From contig NZ_CP118631.1 in NCBI RefSeq assembly GCF_028993635.1, positions 124,001-188,000 on the forward strand: a stretch of DNA of 64,000 nucleotides, in the 5' to 3' direction. Shown here piece by piece: positions 7,615 through 17,600 of this stretch. How positions within the stretch are numbered: position 1 is the stretch's first letter; every line of letters begins with the position of its first letter. Source of the DNA: Mucilaginibacter sp. SJ (GTDB lineage: Bacteria > Bacteroidota > Bacteroidia > Sphingobacteriales > Sphingobacteriaceae). The translations under genes were made by a program, and so were the position numbers. Under the pieces are notes generated by a model. It was not told the origin of the DNA. It did not search any database and was given only the letters and a program-made list of their open reading frames with translations.

Positions 7615-9057
7615 TTATGTTCCCGAAGCTCCGGTATCTACTTTAACTTCAAGCGCTGTCCTAACCGCAGTTGGCAAGTTTGAGAGCAGGGTATAACCTG
7701 TTGCTGTTTCAATATCTTTGATAGTTGTTATGTACTTGGTCCAGTCGGAGTTGATGGTGTTAACATTAGGGGTATTTACCGCGATAACCCTGGTTGAAGC
7801 GGTAACCCTTGCAACGTCGCCGTCACCTTTGGGGATGATCAGGGCTACTTTCCAAACGTTACTTGGTACATTTACGTGGCCATTATTGATCGTATTGGCA
7901 GTCCCGTTTGAACCTGTTCCACCTGTACCGTAACTCCCCATAATGATATAAACTTCGTTGCCGGCTGCCACTTGTTCGCGCAGGTAATTTTCAAGATTGG
8001 CCCAGGTTTGCTGGTTATTTTGCGGGGCCTGCGGTATCATATTGGTCATCAGGAAGGTTGAGGAATTAGCGTTGGCTGAACTGGTGCGATCGGCCGAGGG
8101 ACAGTTATGCCCCCTGTCGAACCCGCTGCCCGAATAGCTGTTGCTTTCTACCTGGTACCAACCAGCAGGAATCCCGCTCCAACCTGCAAAATTATCCAAA
8201 CGACCAGTCGCATTAGTGGTATTGGTCGCGTCAAGGTGCCAGCTTACCCAGTTTGGCTCGCCTTTGGTAGCGTTGTATGATTCTACATAATACTTCTGGT
8301 CTATCAGGTAGTTATCCATTGAGGCCAGTGTTGAAAGTGCATTTGAGGGGTTACCGAAAAGCAGGTTGCTGTTATCGCCGCTTGCAGGTGGCGCATCAGC
8401 CCCGGCGGTAACGTTCCTTGGTGTTGCAGAATTTGATGTGCCGGTAGTATCGCTGCCGCCGGTATCAGGTATGCCAACGGTGATGCCCGGATCCCCGGTA
8501 CCCTTAAAGGTAATATCATCAATATTGATGCGGGTTGTGCCTGCTTTTTTGATCTCAAACCTAACTTTACCTGTGACGCTCACTTTAAATGAGTCGGTTA
8601 CCAGTGTGGTATTGGTTTCAGTAATATCGGTACCTACCTGCGTGTAATTCGCCCCGCCGTCGGTCGACATTAGCAACTGCCAGGTCGATGTGGCATCGCT
8701 GCCATATTTACCGTGTTTAATGTATAACGTAGTAAGACCTTTGATATCAAAATTCATGGCGATATCCCCGGTACGGAGCCTTACAGATTTACTGCCATCC
8801 TTAAGGTCGGCAGCGAGGTTACCTATCAGCGCATCGCTAAAATTCCAGCTTCCGGTGCTTAGGGTTACATCGGCTGCCGCGTAGGCGGTTTTACTTCCCT
8901 GTTCAAAACCTTCGGTAATGGAATAAGGAACCGGCGCAGGAGGGTTTACTGTGGTATCGCCGGTTTTTGGCGGAGTAGGCGAGTTTTTAAGGTCTTTGGA
9001 ACATCCGGCAAAGGTTAAAGCTAAGCCCAGGCCGATAAGTAGGTTGTTAATTTTCAT
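7615..9057 (-). CDS. Lipoprotein DNA/RNA non-specific endonuclease
   Basis: A 480-residue exported nuclease. It begins with a lipoprotein signal (KINNLLIGLGLALTFAGC, lipobox FAGC), then a Pro/Thr linker, a beta-rich ~130-residue module (about residues 50-190, jelly-roll-like, TLYIKHGKYGSDATSTWQLL), a Ser/Thr/Gly-rich linker, and the Endonuclease_NS (NucA) domain from about 220 to 450. The catalytic DRGH is at about residues 313-316 (FDRGHNCPSADRT), and NMIPQAPQNNQQTWANLE supplies the Mg-binding Asn. The ATG at 9057 is preferred to an in-frame upstream one because it puts the signal peptide at the N-terminus. The likely role is extracellular nucleic-acid degradation for nutrients. Monocistronic. 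Confidence 0.92.
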   Translation of the reverse strand: MKINNLLIGLGLALTFAGCSKDLKNSPTPPKTGDTTVNPPAPVPYSITEGFEQGSKTAYAAADVTLSTGSWNFSDALIGNLAADLKDGSKSVRLRTGDIAMNFDIKGLTTLYIKHGKYGSDATSTWQLLMSTDGGANYTQVGTDITETNTTLVTDSFKVSVTGKVRFEIKKAGTTRINIDDITFKGTGDPGITVGIPDTGGSDTTGTSNSATPRNVTAGADAPPASGDNSNLLFGNPSNALSTLASMDNYLIDQKYYVESYNATKGEPNWVSWHLDATNTTNATGRLDNFAGWSGIPAGWYQVESNSYSGSGFDRGHNCPSADRTSSANANSSTFLMTNMIPQAPQNNQQTWANLENYLREQVAAGNEVYIIMGSYGTGGTGSNGTANTINNGHVNVPSNVWKVALIIPKGDGDVARVTASTRVIAVNTPNVNTINSDWTKYITTIKDIETATGYTLLSNLPTAVRTALEVKVDTGASGT

Positions 9058-9438
9058 AGTGTGTTTTTTATGATAGATAAATACAATGCACAGCAAATGC
9101 GTTTACGCTGTGCAAATTTTAAAACCGGAAAGATTTAGGGAGAATTAAAAGAAACAGGAATACGCATTCACACGCTTCTGTTGGATATTATTGTGCCTTT
9201 ACAAGGCCGGTGCAGTGCTTGCACACTAATAATTAAAACTTAAATATTACCGTCACCGGCTTTGGCAGTTGCCATAAGCACCATATCACCGTTCAAAATT
9301 GAACTTTATGTATTTAATTTAGGTTAAATCAATGTTAGTAAATAGGTTTTGAATAGTAACTTTTCAGTTGCAAAGCAGTGGTATAAACAACACCTGCCGG
9401 GTTGGTGCTTGATTGTAAAGGATTGATTTTTAAAATAA
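9058..9438. other. Gene-free upstream region of the endonuclease
   Basis: About 380 bases, AT-rich. It contains a weak inverted repeat GCCGGTG (9206-9212) / CACCGGC (9254-9260) with GTGCAGTGCTTGCAC beside the first arm. No reading frame, clear promoter or RNA gene was seen. Confidence 0.5.
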
Positions 9439-9472
9439 AAATCCCTTATGCCGGTTAAGGTATAAGGGATTT
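9439..9472 (-). terminator. Terminator of the M16 peptidase gene
   Basis: Stem AAATCCCTTAT / ATAAGGGATTT (9439-9449 and 9462-9472) with a 12-base loop, located 22 bases after the stop codon. On the minus strand it is followed by TTATTTTAAAA. Confidence 0.75.
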
Positions 9473-9494
9473 ATCCGCCTGTTGTTATGTTAAC

Positions 9495-12353
9495 TTATTG
9501 TTTTGGCTTGCCATCAGCGTCAAGTTCAACAATCGGGTAGCCCAGTTTTTGCAGGCCCGGATAGATCCTTGCCTTATCCCCAACAACCAGGATGATCATG
9601 TTATCAGGATTGAGGTATTTTGAAGCAAGCCCATTGATCTCGGCAGGAGTTATGGTTGATAAGATCTTGTTTTGCTCATCAACAAAAGTAGGTTTAAGGC
9701 CGTACTCCTGGATGCGTGATAAAAACGCCGCCTTTTGCGCGTTGGTTTCATAACGGCGGGCATCACTCTGGCCGATAGAAGTTTGGGTGAACTTCAATTC
9801 TTCGGGTGTAATCCCTGTTTTTTGATAATTGGTGATCTCCTTCATAAACTCAACCACCGAGCTATCGGTAGCCGTAGCCAATACGCCGGCCGCGGCGGTG
9901 AAGTCGCCACCATATCTACCCGAACTGAAAGATGAACGGGCACCATATGTCCAGCCTTTTTTCTCACGCAGGTTAAGATTGATGTGACTGTTGAATGCGC
10001 CGCCTAAAATGTAGTTGGCAATGTTCAACTTATAATAATCGCCAGTTGGATCATAGTTTAGTTTATCCAAATACCCGATACGGATCTCAGATTGTGCCGC
10101 GCCCGGGATATCAACCAGGTATAAAGTGGTTTTATCAAATGTTTTACCCTCAGCAGGAGCCGGGATGGTCACCTTTTTATCCTTCCAGGTATTGAGGAAA
10201 GCGAGCGCGCTTTTTGCAGATGCCTCGCTAACATCGCCTACCACAACAATTTTGGTTAACGATGGTGAAAAGTTTTTATCGTAATAGTCCTGAACATCCT
10301 GCAACGTTATACCCGCAACAGTTTCTTCATTACCGCCTGCAGCGTAAGTGCGTACGTTATCGGTACCATAAAGGATTTTGCTGTAAACTGTGCTGGCTAC
10401 GCCTGCAGGTTGGGTTTTAGCTTGTTTAAAGCCTTCCAAAGTTTGCTTCTTGATTCTGTCGAGCGCATCCTGGGTGAATTTAGGGTGATATAACCTTTCT
10501 TCGAGCAGGGACATTGTCTTGCCCAGGTTTTTGGTAAGCGACGATACCTCAGCATCAATCTGATCTAAACTGGCATAAAAAGTGATACTGCTGCCCAGTT
10601 TATCCAGTTCGGAGTTGAAATCTTCGGCAGTGTATTTCTGCGTTTCTTCATTCATCATGCGGCCAACAATACCTGCCAGGCCTGCTTTTGATGGGTTGTT
10701 GATGGCAAACAAACCACCGCCTTTAATAGAGATCGACATAGATACCGATGGGATCTCGTTATTTTGAGTACCGATGATATTGATGCCATTTGGTGTATTG
10801 GCCGACCATATAGCCGGAACTTTAATGGCCGGGTTAGGGCCAACGCCCGGTTTTGCGGCACGATCAAAACTATCTTTAGGCTTGTGATAGGTTAAACCAT
10901 TATAGCCATAATCCGGTGCTTTGTAACCTGTGGTATCAACAGTAAAATTATCGGGTGCTACAGGCTGCAGGTTACCGCCCTTAGGCAATACGCTTAATAT
11001 TACAGCTGGTTTCCCTTTAATGTACTGGTTATAAACGCGCATCACATCCTCTTTGGTAACCGCGCGGATAGCAGCAAGTTCGCGGCCAATTTGGTTAGGG
11101 TTACCGGTAAAGGTTTGCGCCTGCGCCAGTTCAGATACCTTACCGCTTACGCTCGATAAGCTGTTGATATAATCGGCTTCGGCAGTGGCTTTAAAGCGGG
11201 CCAGGTCATCGTCACTTACACCTTTTTTCTCAAACTCGGCTAATGACTCATCGACCAGTTTTTTGGCATCAGCCAGCGTTTGACCAGGGAAAGGTATAAC
11301 CCGCATGCTGATCTCACCGGCCAGTTCGGTATTGGATGAACTCATGGTGGCCTGTGCCGCTTTACGGGTTTTTACAAAGTTTTTGTAAAATATAGAATTG
11401 CGGCCCTGTCCGATGATAGCCGACAAAGCATCAAGAGGCGACATGTCCTTATCATAGATCTTAACGCCCGGATAGCTTACAGACAACAAGGGGAACTTGG
11501 CGTAATTATCTGTGTAGGATACATACCTGTCGGCTTTTAACACAGGTGCAGGTAAAGACATATTCTTTACCACTGGCCCTCTTGGGATCCCGCCGAAATA
11601 TTTGCTCACCCAGGCTAAGGTTTGTTTTGGGTTAAGATCGCCGCCAATGGTTAGCGTGGCATTATTAGGGCCGTACCATCTCAGGAAAAAGTTTTTAAGA
11701 TCGTTTACTCCTACTTTATTCAGCTCCTCGATATAGCCAATGGTAAGCCATGAATAAGGGTGGCCGTATGGATAAAGTGTTTTTGATGCATACTGGCTAA
11801 CTAAACCGTACGGGCGGTTATCGTAGTTTTGCCCGCGTTCGTTTTTTACGGTTGCGCGCTGCACCTCAAATTTTTGCTGGGTGACAGCATCGAGCAGGAA
11901 GCCCATCCTGTCCGACTCCAGCCAGAGCATTTTTTCCAGCTGATTAGCCGGTACGGTTTCATAATAGTTGGTACGGTCGCGGTTAGTTGATCCGTTTAGG
12001 GTGCCGCCGGCTTCGGTAATGATCTTAAAATGGTCGCCATTGGCTACATGATCTGATCCCTGGAACATCATGTGCTCAAAGAAGTGAGCGAAACCCGATT
12101 TACCGATCTCCTCACGCGCCGAACCTACGTGATAGGTGATATCCACGTGAACCAGCGGATCGGAGTGATCTTCGGCCAAAATAACCGTAAGGCCATTGGG
12201 TAATACATATTTTTCATAGGGGATCACCAGCTCGGTTCCCTTACGGGTAACCTTTTCAATAAGCTTTGGTTGCGCGGCGGTTTGGGCAACCGCGTTAAAC
12301 GCCAGTACAGCAATTGATGGAGTGATCAATGCGTGCTTTAAAAGTTTGATCAT
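9495..12353 (-). CDS. Secreted M16-family zinc metallopeptidase, two-domain
   Basis: A 952-residue pitrilysin-type peptidase exported by a Sec signal (residues 1-23, cleavage near AVAQ). The first M16 unit carries the inverted zinc motif HFFEH within GFAHFFEHMMFQGSDH, and about 75 residues later the ligand Glu in ATVKNERGQNYDNRPYG. The second half (from about residue 500) repeats the M16 fold without HxxEH and is the inactive partner that closes the peptide chamber, with RREKKGWTYGARS-type elements in the form LREKKGWTYGARSSF. Two-lobed enzymes of this kind degrade peptides in the periplasm. No operon partners are visible; a 12 kb hairpin-repeat region lies upstream. Confidence 0.94.
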   Translation of the reverse strand: MIKLLKHALITPSIAVLAFNAVAQTAAQPKLIEKVTRKGTELVIPYEKYVLPNGLTVILAEDHSDPLVHVDITYHVGSAREEIGKSGFAHFFEHMMFQGSDHVANGDHFKIITEAGGTLNGSTNRDRTNYYETVPANQLEKMLWLESDRMGFLLDAVTQQKFEVQRATVKNERGQNYDNRPYGLVSQYASKTLYPYGHPYSWLTIGYIEELNKVGVNDLKNFFLRWYGPNNATLTIGGDLNPKQTLAWVSKYFGGIPRGPVVKNMSLPAPVLKADRYVSYTDNYAKFPLLSVSYPGVKIYDKDMSPLDALSAIIGQGRNSIFYKNFVKTRKAAQATMSSSNTELAGEISMRVIPFPGQTLADAKKLVDESLAEFEKKGVSDDDLARFKATAEADYINSLSSVSGKVSELAQAQTFTGNPNQIGRELAAIRAVTKEDVMRVYNQYIKGKPAVILSVLPKGGNLQPVAPDNFTVDTTGYKAPDYGYNGLTYHKPKDSFDRAAKPGVGPNPAIKVPAIWSANTPNGINIIGTQNNEIPSVSMSISIKGGGLFAINNPSKAGLAGIVGRMMNEETQKYTAEDFNSELDKLGSSITFYASLDQIDAEVSSLTKNLGKTMSLLEERLYHPKFTQDALDRIKKQTLEGFKQAKTQPAGVASTVYSKILYGTDNVRTYAAGGNEETVAGITLQDVQDYYDKNFSPSLTKIVVVGDVSEASAKSALAFLNTWKDKKVTIPAPAEGKTFDKTTLYLVDIPGAAQSEIRIGYLDKLNYDPTGDYYKLNIANYILGGAFNSHINLNLREKKGWTYGARSSFSSGRYGGDFTAAAGVLATATDSSVVEFMKEITNYQKTGITPEELKFTQTSIGQSDARRYETNAQKAAFLSRIQEYGLKPTFVDEQNKILSTITPAEINGLASKYLNPDNMIILVVGDKARIYPGLQKLGYPIVELDADGKPKQ

Positions 12354-12589
12354 TTGTGTTAATTGTTTAAGTATTAGTCAGTCAACCGGTGTTTCGTTTG
12401 GTAAACACCGGAACCACTATATTAAGCAATTTATACTACTGGTTAATATTGTTGCGATGTAATTTGATTGGTGTAACGAATTTGTGACGGGTGGGTGGCG
12501 TGCATTTTTCAATTCCCTCCCTGAAAGTTTAAGTTAACCCGCAAAATAATGGTCAAATAGCTGTTGCCAATTTAGTAATCAGCTTAGTT

Positions 12590-12659
12590 GAACCCCTCTG
12601 GGGTTCGGATAAGGGTAGGATGCTATTCTATTCTACAAACCTTTTCCCCCTCTGGGGGA
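12590..12659 (-). repeat. Bipartite hairpin element, copy 1 (inverted)
   Basis: Two perfect palindromes, GAACCCC-TCT-GGGGTTC (12590-12606) and TCCCCC-TCT-GGGGGA (12645-12659), flank a 38-base spacer. Read on the minus strand, the spacer begins AAAGGTTTGTAG, as in the other two copies. The three-base centre is TCT, the complement of the AGA seen in the direct copies. Confidence 0.75.
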
Positions 12660-12709
12660 CTTTTACAATTTAATAGACTGGTATTACTTTAGACGCGCTT
12701 AAAAACAGG

Positions 12710-12853
12710 TGCACCAGAGGTGCAAAAGGTTTGTAGCGTGAAAAATAGAAATATCCTTTGCCTCAGAGGGGCAAAACAACACACCTTGCTGATTATACAA
12801 CAAACAATTTTGTGGGAATAGAGGCGGGGCACAAGAAAAGAGCGACGGCAGGG
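12710..12853 (+). repeat. Bipartite hairpin element, copy 2 plus conserved tail
   Basis: Palindrome TGCACC-AGA-GGTGCA (12710-12724) is followed by AAAGGTTTGTAG, an AT-rich spacer and TTTGCCTC-AGA-GGGGCAAA (12757-12775). A conserved tail then runs to AGCGACGGCAGGG (12841-12853). It is about 90% identical to copy 3, offset by 221-222 bases. Short frames crossing it are not credible genes. Confidence 0.75.
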
Positions 12854-12930
12854 ACGGCTGCTGCATGTTTAGCAAAGATGCTGAAACAAGCCCTGCACCT
12901 CAATGTCATTAATTTAAAAAAAAGACAAGT

Positions 12931-13075
12931 TGCACCAGAGGTGCAAAAGGTTTGTAGCATGGAAAATAGAAATATCCTTTGCCCCAGAGGGGCAAAACAA
13001 CACACCTTGCTGATTATGCGACAAATAATTTTGTAGGCATAGAAGCTGGCGCGCAAGAAAAGAGCGACGGCAGGG
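12931..13075 (+). repeat. Bipartite hairpin element, copy 3 plus conserved tail
   Basis: The layout is the same as copy 2: TGCACC-AGA-GGTGCA (12931-12945), AAAGGTTTGTAG, AT-rich spacer, then the perfect palindrome TTTGCCCC-AGA-GGGGCAAA (12978-12996) and a tail ending AGCGACGGCAGGG (13063-13075). Together the copies fill most of the 880-base space between the M16 peptidase and the first efflux operon. Nothing else is recognisable in 12354-13186. Confidence 0.75.
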
Positions 13076-13188
13076 GTGTGTTTCTGCTGCGTACTTACCA
13101 AAATGGTGAAACCTCTCCCCACACCCTTCTCGAGAGAGGAATCGCACATTCCCAGGCTTTTAAAAGCTTCAGAAACCAACATAACAAA

Positions 13189-13216
13189 AAATGGGTACCC
13201 AAACAAGTACCCATTT
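13189..13216 (-). terminator. Terminator of the first efflux operon
   Basis: Stem AAATGGGTAC / GTACCCATTT with an eight-base loop, 20 bases after the outer-membrane factor stop. Poly-T-like sequence follows on the minus strand. Confidence 0.75.
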
Positions 13217-13236
13217 CATTAAAATTATTGTATGGC

Positions 13237-14682
13237 CTATCTCCAGCCGCCGCCCACAGCCTGGTATAAATTAACCGAGCTTAAGAAAATATCCCGCTTA
13301 ATACCGGCCAGCTCAAGTTCGGCATCAAGTACGCTGCGTTGCGCGGTGATGATCTCCAAATAATTGGCCCGGCCAACAAGGTATAAATCGTTAGCTACAG
13401 ACAATGCATTGTTTAGCGATTGCAGCTCCTGTTGCTTAAATTCAAAAGCACGGTTAAAATTCTCTATTCCGCTCAAATTATTCTTCACTTCCTGAAAACC
13501 GGAAAGGATACTTTTTTGATAATTGTACACCGCTATTTTCTGCTCAGCTATAGTTCGCTCGTATTCGGCTTTGATGGCCTTGCGGTTAAAGATAGGAGCG
13601 GTGATGCCTCCTAAAATACCATAAGTAAATGAAGCCGGATCAAATAACAAGTTTGTCCTGAAACTGTTATAGCCAACATATGGAGTTAAAGTTAAAGTTG
13701 GGAGAAAGTTTGCCCTTGCCGCTTTAATGTCCGCGTTCATCGCGGTAAGCTCCAGTTCGGCAGAGCGGATATCCGGCCTGTTTAACAGCATTTGCGACGG
13801 AACACCAGTACCAAGTACCACTGGCAGTTTAATTTTCATGATAGAAGTATCCCGTGTTACCGTTCCGGTATAACTCCCTGTTAAAAAGCGAAGCTGATTT
13901 TCGGTTTCGGTAATCTGCTGGCGGGTGGTAAACTCCAAACCTTTGGTACGGGCCAATTGCGCCTCAAATTGCTGCACAGCCAATTCCGTAGCGCGGCCGC
14001 CCAGTTTTTGGATTTTAACAATCTCTAAGGCATGTTCCTGAAGCCTGATGTTTTTTTTGATGATCCCTAATTCGGTGTCATATGCCAGCAATTGGTAATA
14101 AAGCCCTGCAATTTGGGCAGTGAGGGCTGTTGTTACCAGGCGATATCCGCTTTGACTGGCCAGGAAACGGGCAAAGGCGGCCTTTTTATGGTTGTTTAGC
14201 TTGCCCCACAGGTCAACCTCCCATGAGCTTTGAAAGCCCAGGAAATAGTTGGGGACAGGATTGGGGATATGCTGATCGCTGTTAATGTTGTTTGAAAAAT
14301 TAGTGTCGTAATTACCTACGCCGTTTTGGGTATAATCACCATATTTTTCAACCCCGGCGTTGGCGGCCAGGTCTATGGTAGGTAAAAGCTTTGAGGCGTT
14401 GAACCGCAGATTGGCCCGCGCGGCCTCAACCCGTTGCAGGGCGCTTAACAGATCGGGGTTTGCTTTAAGGGCTGTGTCAATGAGGTTAACGAGCCTCTGA
14501 TCGGCAAAAAACTGGCCTATTGGTAAGGCTGCAATTGTTGCAGTATCAGTACTGTTATTGAATGACGACGGCAGATTAGCGGCCACTTCCTGCCCCGTGA
14601 CCGGTTTATAGCTTTTGCAGCCGGCCATGATCACCATCAAAAGTGCCGTATGGAGTATATAGAAAATTGCTTTTTTTAGCAT
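13237..14682 (-). CDS. TolC/NodT-type outer-membrane efflux lipoprotein (RND system 1)
   Basis: A 481-residue outer-membrane factor of a tripartite pump. The lipoprotein signal is at residues 1-22 (lipobox IMAGC). Two OEP repeats of long helices follow (about 60-260 and 275-480), typified by ALQRVEAARANLRFNASKLLP and RPDIRSAELELTAMNADIKA. It forms a trimeric beta-barrel and periplasmic tunnel. It is the last gene of the operon, 12 bases after the RND pump, and is followed by a hairpin terminator. The substrate range is unknown. Confidence 0.93.
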   Translation of the reverse strand: MLKKAIFYILHTALLMVIMAGCKSYKPVTGQEVAANLPSSFNNSTDTATIAALPIGQFFADQRLVNLIDTALKANPDLLSALQRVEAARANLRFNASKLLPTIDLAANAGVEKYGDYTQNGVGNYDTNFSNNINSDQHIPNPVPNYFLGFQSSWEVDLWGKLNNHKKAAFARFLASQSGYRLVTTALTAQIAGLYYQLLAYDTELGIIKKNIRLQEHALEIVKIQKLGGRATELAVQQFEAQLARTKGLEFTTRQQITETENQLRFLTGSYTGTVTRDTSIMKIKLPVVLGTGVPSQMLLNRPDIRSAELELTAMNADIKAARANFLPTLTLTPYVGYNSFRTNLLFDPASFTYGILGGITAPIFNRKAIKAEYERTIAEQKIAVYNYQKSILSGFQEVKNNLSGIENFNRAFEFKQQELQSLNNALSVANDLYLVGRANYLEIITAQRSVLDAELELAGIKRDIFLSSVNLYQAVGGGWR

Positions 14683-14694
14683 TGCAGATCTTGA

Positions 14695-17600
14695 TTAATT
14701 ATTAACGATATCGAGCTCATGGTGAGCTACTTCTGTGGCTGGTTTTTGCTTTTTATTGCGTTCGGCCAAACCTGCAAAAATCACGTATAAGCCCGGAATG
14801 AGGATCAAGCCGAAAATAGTTCCCATCAGCATCCCTCCGGCAGCGGCTGTACCAATAGAACGGTTACCCATGGCGCCCGCACCGCTGGCAACACAAAGCG
14901 GGATCAAACCGGCTATGAACGCCAGTGATGTCATGAGGATAGGGCGTAAACGGGATACCGCACCTTCAATAGCGGCTTTTAGTACGCTTAATCCTTCTTT
15001 TTGCCGCTGGATAGCGAACTCAACTATCAGGATGGCGTTTTTACCTAACAAGCCGATAAGCATTACCAGTGCCACCTGGGCATAAATGTTGTTTTCGAGC
15101 CCCGTGATTTTTAGGAAGAAGAACGCGCCGAAAATACCTGTAGGCAATGAAAGGATAACCGGAAGCGGCAATAGGAAACTTTCATACTGGGCAGCCAGTA
15201 ACAGGTAAACAAAGATCAAACAGATCACAAAAATATAAATAGCCTGGTTACCAGACAGGATCTGCTCGCGCGTCATGCCCGACCATTCAAAGGCATAACC
15301 TTTCGGCAATTTTTCGGCAGCAATACGTTCTATAGCTTTAATGGCATCGCCGCTGCTGAAGCCTTTATCGGCGTCACCTGTAACCATGGCCGATGTATAC
15401 ATATTGTAACGGGTAAGCTGTTCTGGTCCAAATACTTTCTCCATTTTAATGAAGGTAGAGAACGGTACCATTTCGCCTTTATCGTTCTTAACCTGCAGGT
15501 TTAAAACATCCTCGGGGCGCGAACGGTACTCGGGCGAGGCCTGAACCATCACCTTATACATCTGCCCGAATCTGATGAAATTGGAAGCATAGAAACTCCC
15601 CATCAATGTTTGCAGGGTCGACATGGCTTTATCAATCGTAATGCCCTTCTGGGCGGCCGTTTGCTGGTCAACAGAGATCAGGTACTGTGGAAAGTTAGGG
15701 TCAAAGCTGGTAAATGCCTCGGCAATCTCCGGCGAAGCGTTAAGCGCATTTACAAAGTTTTTGGTTACATCGGCAGCTTTCTGCAAATCGCCCTGGCCGC
15801 TTTTATCAAGTACCCTTATCTCGAAACCGCTGGCGTTACCAAAGCCCGGTACGGTAGGCGGGGGGAAGAACTGGATAGAAGCATCGCCGATATTCTTGGT
15901 TTTTGCGGTTAAATCAGCAATGATATCATCTAATGATTCGCTGCGCTCATCCCATGGTTTAAGGTTGATCATGGCCATACCGTATGAAGCGCCGGCAATC
16001 TCATTCACTAAACTATAGCCCGAAAGGGTTGAAACCGATTCGATAGATTTCATCGATTTGGTTTTGGCTTCAATCTCTTTCAATACCTGTTCGGTACGCT
16101 CAACTGTAGCACCTGCCGGGGTGGTTACGTTCACGTAAAGCATACCCTGGTCTTCGGTTGGGATAAAGCCCGTTGGCAAAATAGCGCTGGTTCCCCAGGT
16201 AAGGATGAAGAAACCTGCCAGTAATATCAAAGTAAGACCTTTGCGTGGTGACAGGTAGGTCATGAAGGTAGCATACCTGCCCTGTAACCTGTTGTATTTA
16301 TCATTAAAGCCACCAAAAAAGCGCTGCATCAGGTTTTTCTTTTTAGGCGCATGGTTGTGCTTTAACATGATAGCACAAAGGGCAGGAGTAAGTGTTAAGG
16401 CGTTAATGCCCGATATTACAATAGAGATAGCCAGCGTAAGTGAAAACTGCCGGTAAAACACCCCAACAGGCCCCGACATAAAAGCCACCGGAACAAACAC
16501 CGCCGACATTACCAATGTAATGGCCACAATAGCACCGCTGATCTCGCGCATGGCGCTGATGGTGGCATCCATGGCGTTCATGTGGTTTTCGGTCATTTTT
16601 ACGTGCACGGCTTCAACTACTACTATCGCGTTATCTACCACAATACCTATGGCCAATACCAATGCAAAGAGCGTGAGCAGGTTGATAGAGAACCCCAGCA
16701 TCTGCATAAAAAACAGTGAACCGATGAGAGCTACTGGTACAGCCAAAGCCGGGATCAGTGTAGACCGGAAATCCTGCAGGAAAATGAATACTACAATGAA
16801 AACCAATACGAAAGCCTCAACCAGCGTACGTAATACTTCATGTATAGATGCATCCAAAAAACGGGATACATCATAGTTTACGTTAAAGGTCATCCCGGCA
16901 GGGAATGAGCTTTCTTTAAGCTCGGCCATGCGGGTTTTAATGTTATTGATCACCTCGCGTGCATTTGAGCCGGGACGTTGTTTTATCATGATTGATGCCG
17001 AAGGCTTGCCATCAGTATTGGAAACCATACTGTAGGTCAGGGAACCGAATTCAACATCAGCAATTTCTTTCAATCTTAATACCGAGCCGTCTTCCTCGGC
17101 GCGGATCACAATGTTTTCGTATTGTTTAGGCTCAAAGAATTTGCCCGGGTAGCGCAAGACATATTGCAGCATCTGCGGGGTTTTATCTGAGCTTTGGCCG
17201 GTTTTGCCCGGCGCGGCCTCCACGTTCTGGGCACGGATGGCATCTATCACCTCATCTGTTGATACCTTGTAGGCCATCATCCTGTCGGGCTTAAGCCATA
17301 CCCGCATGGAGTATTCTTTGGCGCCCATGATCTCGGCACGGCCTACACCATCAATTCGTTTAAGCTCCTGTAAAACGTTGATATCGGTAAAGTTATAAAT
17401 GAATTTTTCGTCCATGCTGGTGTCCTGGCTCATGATGTTCAGGTACATCAGCATACTGTTTACTTCTTTTTCTGTAGTAACACCGGCTTTGATCACTTCT
17501 TCCGGCATTTCGTCAATAATGGTGGCTACGCGGTTTTGAACGTTAACCGCGGCCTGGTCGGGATCAACCCCAACGTTAAAGTAGATCTGGATCACCGTTA

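Noticed and set aside
12758..13269. Overlapping reading frames of 70-137 codons on both strands
   Set aside because: They lie entirely in the hairpin repeat copies, mirror each other between copies, and have no start context or domain.
15610..16018. Open frames antisense to RND pump 1
   Set aside because: They are codon-bias shadows of a well-supported pump gene; no promoter or motif.
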